From NCBI GenBank assembly GCA_036525535.1, contig DATDAH010000192.1, positions 1-8,918 of the forward strand: 8,918 nucleotides of DNA. The letters are read 5' to 3'. Source of the DNA: DATDAH01 sp036525535 (lineage in GTDB: Bacteria; Actinomycetota; Acidimicrobiia; Acidimicrobiales; DATDAH01). Each line of letters begins with the position of its first letter. The first letter of the stretch is position 1. Under the pieces are notes generated by a model. The model was not told the origin of the DNA and made no database searches. It saw nothing but the letters and a program-made list of their open reading frames with translations. Shown one piece after another: positions 4,718 to 8,918 of this stretch. Made by a program: the position numbers and the translations under genes.

Positions 4718-5992
4718 TGCCCATCTCGTCATCCGGGGCGGGACGGTCGTGGACGCCAACGGCGCGCGGCGGGCTGATGTGGCCGTTGCCGACGGCGTCA
4801 TCGTGGCGGTCGGCGACGGCCTGAGCGGCGGGCGGGAGCTGGATGCCGGGGGCTGCATCGTCGGCCCGGGCCTGGTTGACCTCCACGCCCACCTCCGGGA
4901 GCCGGGGAAGGAGGAGGCCGAGACCGTGGAAACCGGTGCTCGGGCCGCGGCCCGAGGCGGCTTCACTGCCGTGGTGGCCATGCCCAACACGACACCGGCC
5001 ATCGACAGCGCGTCCGTGGTCCGCGAGGTCCAGGCCCTCGGCCGCGATGCCCTGTGTGCCGTCCACCCCGCCGCGGCACTGACCGTGGGCCGGGCGGGCG
5101 AGGCGCTGACCCCGATGGCCGAGCTGGCCGACCTCGGCGTCCGCCTCTTCACCGACGACGGCAACGGCGTGCAGGATGACCGCCTGATGCGTCGGGCCAT
5201 GGAGTACGCCACCGGACTGGCCCACGACGTGGTCCTGGCCCAGCACTGCGAGGTCGAGGTCCTGGCCGAGGGCGGCCACATGCACGAGGGGGCCTGGTCC
5301 AGCCGTCTCGGCATCCCCGGCATCCCGGCGGCGGCGGAGGAGCTCATGGTCGCCCGCGACCTGGCGCTGGCCCGCCTGACCGGAGCCCGGGTGCACTTCC
5401 AGCACATGAGCACGGCCGGCTCGGTCGAGCTCATCCGACGGGCCAAGGACGACGGCGTCCGGGTCACGGCCGAGGTCGCCCCGCACCACCTCACCCTGAC
5501 CGACGCGGAGGTGGCCGCTTTCGACGCCGTGTTCAAGGTGAACCCGCCGCTGCGCGAGCAGTCCGATGTCGACGCCGTCCGGGCCGGTCTGATCGACGGC
5601 ACCCTCGACGCCGTCGCCACCGACCACGCCCCCCACACCCAGGAAGACAAGGAAAAGCCCTTCGACTCCGCCCCGCCCGGGATGCTGGGCCTCGAGTACG
5701 CACTCGCCATCGTGCTCACCGAGGTCGGCCTGCCAATCGAGCAGGCCCTCGCTGTCCTCTCCTGGCGGCCCGCGGCCATCGCCCGTCTCACCGAGGAGCA
5801 CGGTGGCCCCATCGCGGAGGGCCGCCCCGCCAACCTCTGCGTCGTCGACCCCGACGCCGAGTGGATCGTCGACCCCGCCGACTCCGCCAGCCGCTCCCGT
5901 AACAACCCCTACGCCGGTCGAAAGCTCACGGGCCGGGTCCGCCACACCGTCTACCGCGGCGAACCCGTCGTCATCGACACCGAGCCCCAGCG

Positions 5993-5996
<4 letters not shown>
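4710..5996 (+). CDS. pyrC: Dihydroorotase (class I)
   Basis: The 428-residue amidohydrolase converts N-carbamoyl-aspartate to dihydroorotate with zinc. The metal and catalytic residues are present: the HxH pair His59 and His61 with Arg63 in LVDLHAHLREPG, Asp149/Asp150 in RLFTDDGNG, His179 in AQHCE, His232 in FQHMSTAGS, and catalytic Asp305 in TDHAPH. Length and the DGNG and KVNPPLR (276-282) blocks fit class I enzymes. Because all ligands are kept, this is an active enzyme and not one of the inactive dihydroorotase-like partners of aspartate carbamoyltransferase seen in some bacteria. It overlaps pyrB by 8 nt and has a strong ribosome binding site, GGAGG at 4699-4703, 6 nt before the ATG. Confidence 0.98.
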
Positions 5997-7074
<1,078 letters not shown>

Positions 7075-7075
<1 letters not shown>

Positions 7076-8918
7076 TGCCCCGTCGGGACGACATCGAGTC
7101 CATCCTCCTGATCGGCTCCGGGCCGATCGTCATCGGCCAGGCGTGCGAGTTCGACTACTCGGGGACCCAGGCCTGTCGGGTCCTGCGGGAGGAGGGCTAT
7201 CGGGTCATCCTGGCCAACTCGAACCCGGCCACGATCATGACCGACCCGGACTTCGCCGACGCCACCTACGTCGAGCCCCTGGACCTGGAGATCCTCACCC
7301 GGATCATCGAGCGGGAGCAGCCCGACGCCCTGCTGCCCACCCTCGGCGGCCAGACGGCGCTGAACCTGGCCATGGCCCTGGTGGAGGCCGGGGTGCTGGA
7401 CGAGCACGGGGTCGAGCTCATCGGGGCCAATGCCGAGGCCATCGCCACCGCGGAGGACCGGGACCAGTTCAAGCAGGCGATGATCGAGATCGGCCTGGGG
7501 GTGCCCAATTCGGCCATCGCCCACACGCTCGAGGAGGCCCTGGCCGTCATCGACGAGATCGGCCTCCCGGTCATCATCCGCCCCGCCTACATCCTGGGGG
7601 GCCGGGGGACGGGCATGGCGGCGACGCCCGACGAGTTCGCCAAAGCGGCCAAGCACGGCCTCGAGTCGAGCCCCATCTCCGAGATCCTCATCGAGCAGTC
7701 CATCGCCGGGTGGAAGGAGTTCGAGCTCGAGGTGATGCGGGACCGGGCCGACAACTGCGTCGTCATCTGCTCGATCGAGAACGTGGACCCCATGGGCGTC
7801 CACACCGGTGACTCGATCACGGTGGCCCCGGCCCAGACCTTGTCCGACGTCGAGTACCAGCGCATGCGGGACGCCGCCTTCGCCTGCCTGCGCCGGGTCG
7901 GAGTGGAGACCGGCGGCTCCAACGTCCAGTTCGCCCTCGACCCGACGAACGGCGAGATGGTCGTCATCGAGATGAACCCGCGGGTCAGCCGCTCGTCGGC
8001 CCTGGCCTCCAAGGCGACCGGCTTCCCGATCGCCAAGATCGCCGCCCGCCTGGCCGTGGGCTACACGCTGGACGAGATCCCCAACGACATCACCCAGAAG
8101 ACCCCGGCCTGCTTCGAGCCGACCATCGACTACGTCGTCACCAAGGTGCCCCGCTGGGCCTTCGAGAAGTTCCCGGGCCAGCCCGCCGTCCTCGGCACCC
8201 AGATGCAGTCCGTGGGCGAGGCCATGGCCATCGGCCGGACGTTCCCCGAGTCACTGCAGAAGGGCCTGCGCTCCCTCGAACACGGCCGTCATGGTCTGAA
8301 CTGTGACCCGGGCGAGACCGCGCTGGACGACCTGAGCGACGACGAGCTGGTGGCCCGGGCCTCGATCGGCACCCCAGACCGGCCCTTCGAGTTGGAGGCC
8401 GCGCTCCGCCGGGGGATCTCCATCGACGACGTCTACGCCTCGACCAAGGTCGACCCGTGGTTCCTGGACCAGATCAGCCTGATCGTCGAGGAGCGGGCCC
8501 ACCTGGCCGAGACCGGCTTCACGGCCATGGCCCGGGCCGACTGGCGTCGGGCCAAGCGGCTGGGGTTCGCCGACGCCCAGTTGGCCTGGCTGTGGGGGAT
8601 CGGGGCCGACGAGGTCCGAGCCGCCCGCCTGGCGGCCGGCGTCCGGGCGACGTTCAAGACGGTCGACACCTGCGGGGCCGAGTTCGACGCCCACACGCCG
8701 TACCACTACTCGACCTACGAGGACGAGGACGAGGTCCGGCCGGGGGAGAAGCCCAAGGTCGTCATCCTCGGCTCCGGGCCCAACCGGATCGGGCAGGGCA
8801 TCGAGTTCGACTACTGCTGCGTCCACGCCAGCTTCGCCCTCCGCGACGCCGGCTTCGAGACGGTCATGGTCAACTGCAACCCGGAGACGGTGTCGACCGA
8901 CTACGACACCAGCGACCG
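7075..8918 (+). CDS. carB: Carbamoyl-phosphate synthase large subunit, N-terminal part (3' end outside window)
   Basis: From the ATG that shares its A with the carA stop (TGATG) the frame is open to the window end, 614 codons, against about 1070-1100 in the family. CarB makes carbamoyl phosphate from bicarbonate, ammonia and 2 ATP. The carboxyphosphate half has LLIGSGPIVIGQACEFDYSG (residues 11-30), Arg129 in EDRDQFK, Arg169 in IIRPAYILGG, and Gln285, Glu299, Asn301 and Arg303 around VIEMNPRVSRSSALASKATG. These numbers coincide with the E. coli catalytic residues. The glycine-rich loop reads GGRGTG (175-180), not the more usual GGTGGG. The oligomerisation domain follows, and the second synthetase half begins near residue 561 with VVILGSGPNRIGQGIEFDY. 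No frameshift or stop is present. The carbamoyl phosphate domain and allosteric C terminus lie beyond the window. Confidence 0.99.

Noticed and set aside
3692..5905. 737-residue open frame on the - strand across pyrB and pyrC
   Set aside because: It lies antisense to two genes with intact catalytic motifs. Its Ser/Arg-rich, low-complexity composition is what GC-rich third positions create on the opposite strand.
4617..5945. 442-residue open frame on the - strand opposite pyrC
   Set aside because: It is a shadow of pyrC, Gly/Asp/Val-rich without domain features.

Overview
The window is a high-GC, gene-dense stretch that looks like a chromosomal housekeeping region of an actinobacterium. The order aminopeptidase P family - efp - nusB - (insert) - pyrR - pyrB - pyrC - carA - carB is the familiar actinobacterial arrangement. 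The insert and the sequence details suggest a lineage outside the well-studied mycobacteria and streptomycetes; Acidimicrobiia is my guess, from general impression only.

Left part (1-2105, + strand): the C-terminal catalytic half of an M24 Xaa-Pro peptidase, elongation factor P, the antitermination factor NusB and a GNAT acetyltransferase. They are tightly packed: gaps of 30 and 4 nt, then a 35-nt overlap between nusB and the acetyltransferase. This looks like one transcription unit for translation and transcription factors.

Middle (2106-3269): a nucleoside hydrolase on the - strand converges on the acetyltransferase and diverges from the pyrimidine operon. The 181-nt region between the hydrolase and pyrR holds the most informative non-coding structure of the window. 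A stem-loop with a perfect PyrR-binding-loop consensus (3162-3181) is followed by a strong intrinsic terminator (3228-3250), just before the pyrR start. This is the layout of a PyrR transcription attenuator.

Right part (3270-8918, + strand): the de novo UMP biosynthesis operon, pyrR-pyrB-pyrC-carA-carB, every junction overlapping by 1 to 8 nt. CarA and CarB make carbamoyl phosphate, PyrB joins it to aspartate, PyrC closes the ring to dihydroorotate, and PyrR senses uridine nucleotides to control the leader. carB runs off the right edge within its second synthetase domain. All catalytic residues I checked in PyrB, PyrC, CarA and the visible part of CarB are present.

I found no mobile element, CRISPR array, tRNA, rRNA or phage gene. 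I do not see a new multi-gene system. The points most worth a second look are the pyr leader and its conflict with the choice of pyrR start codon.
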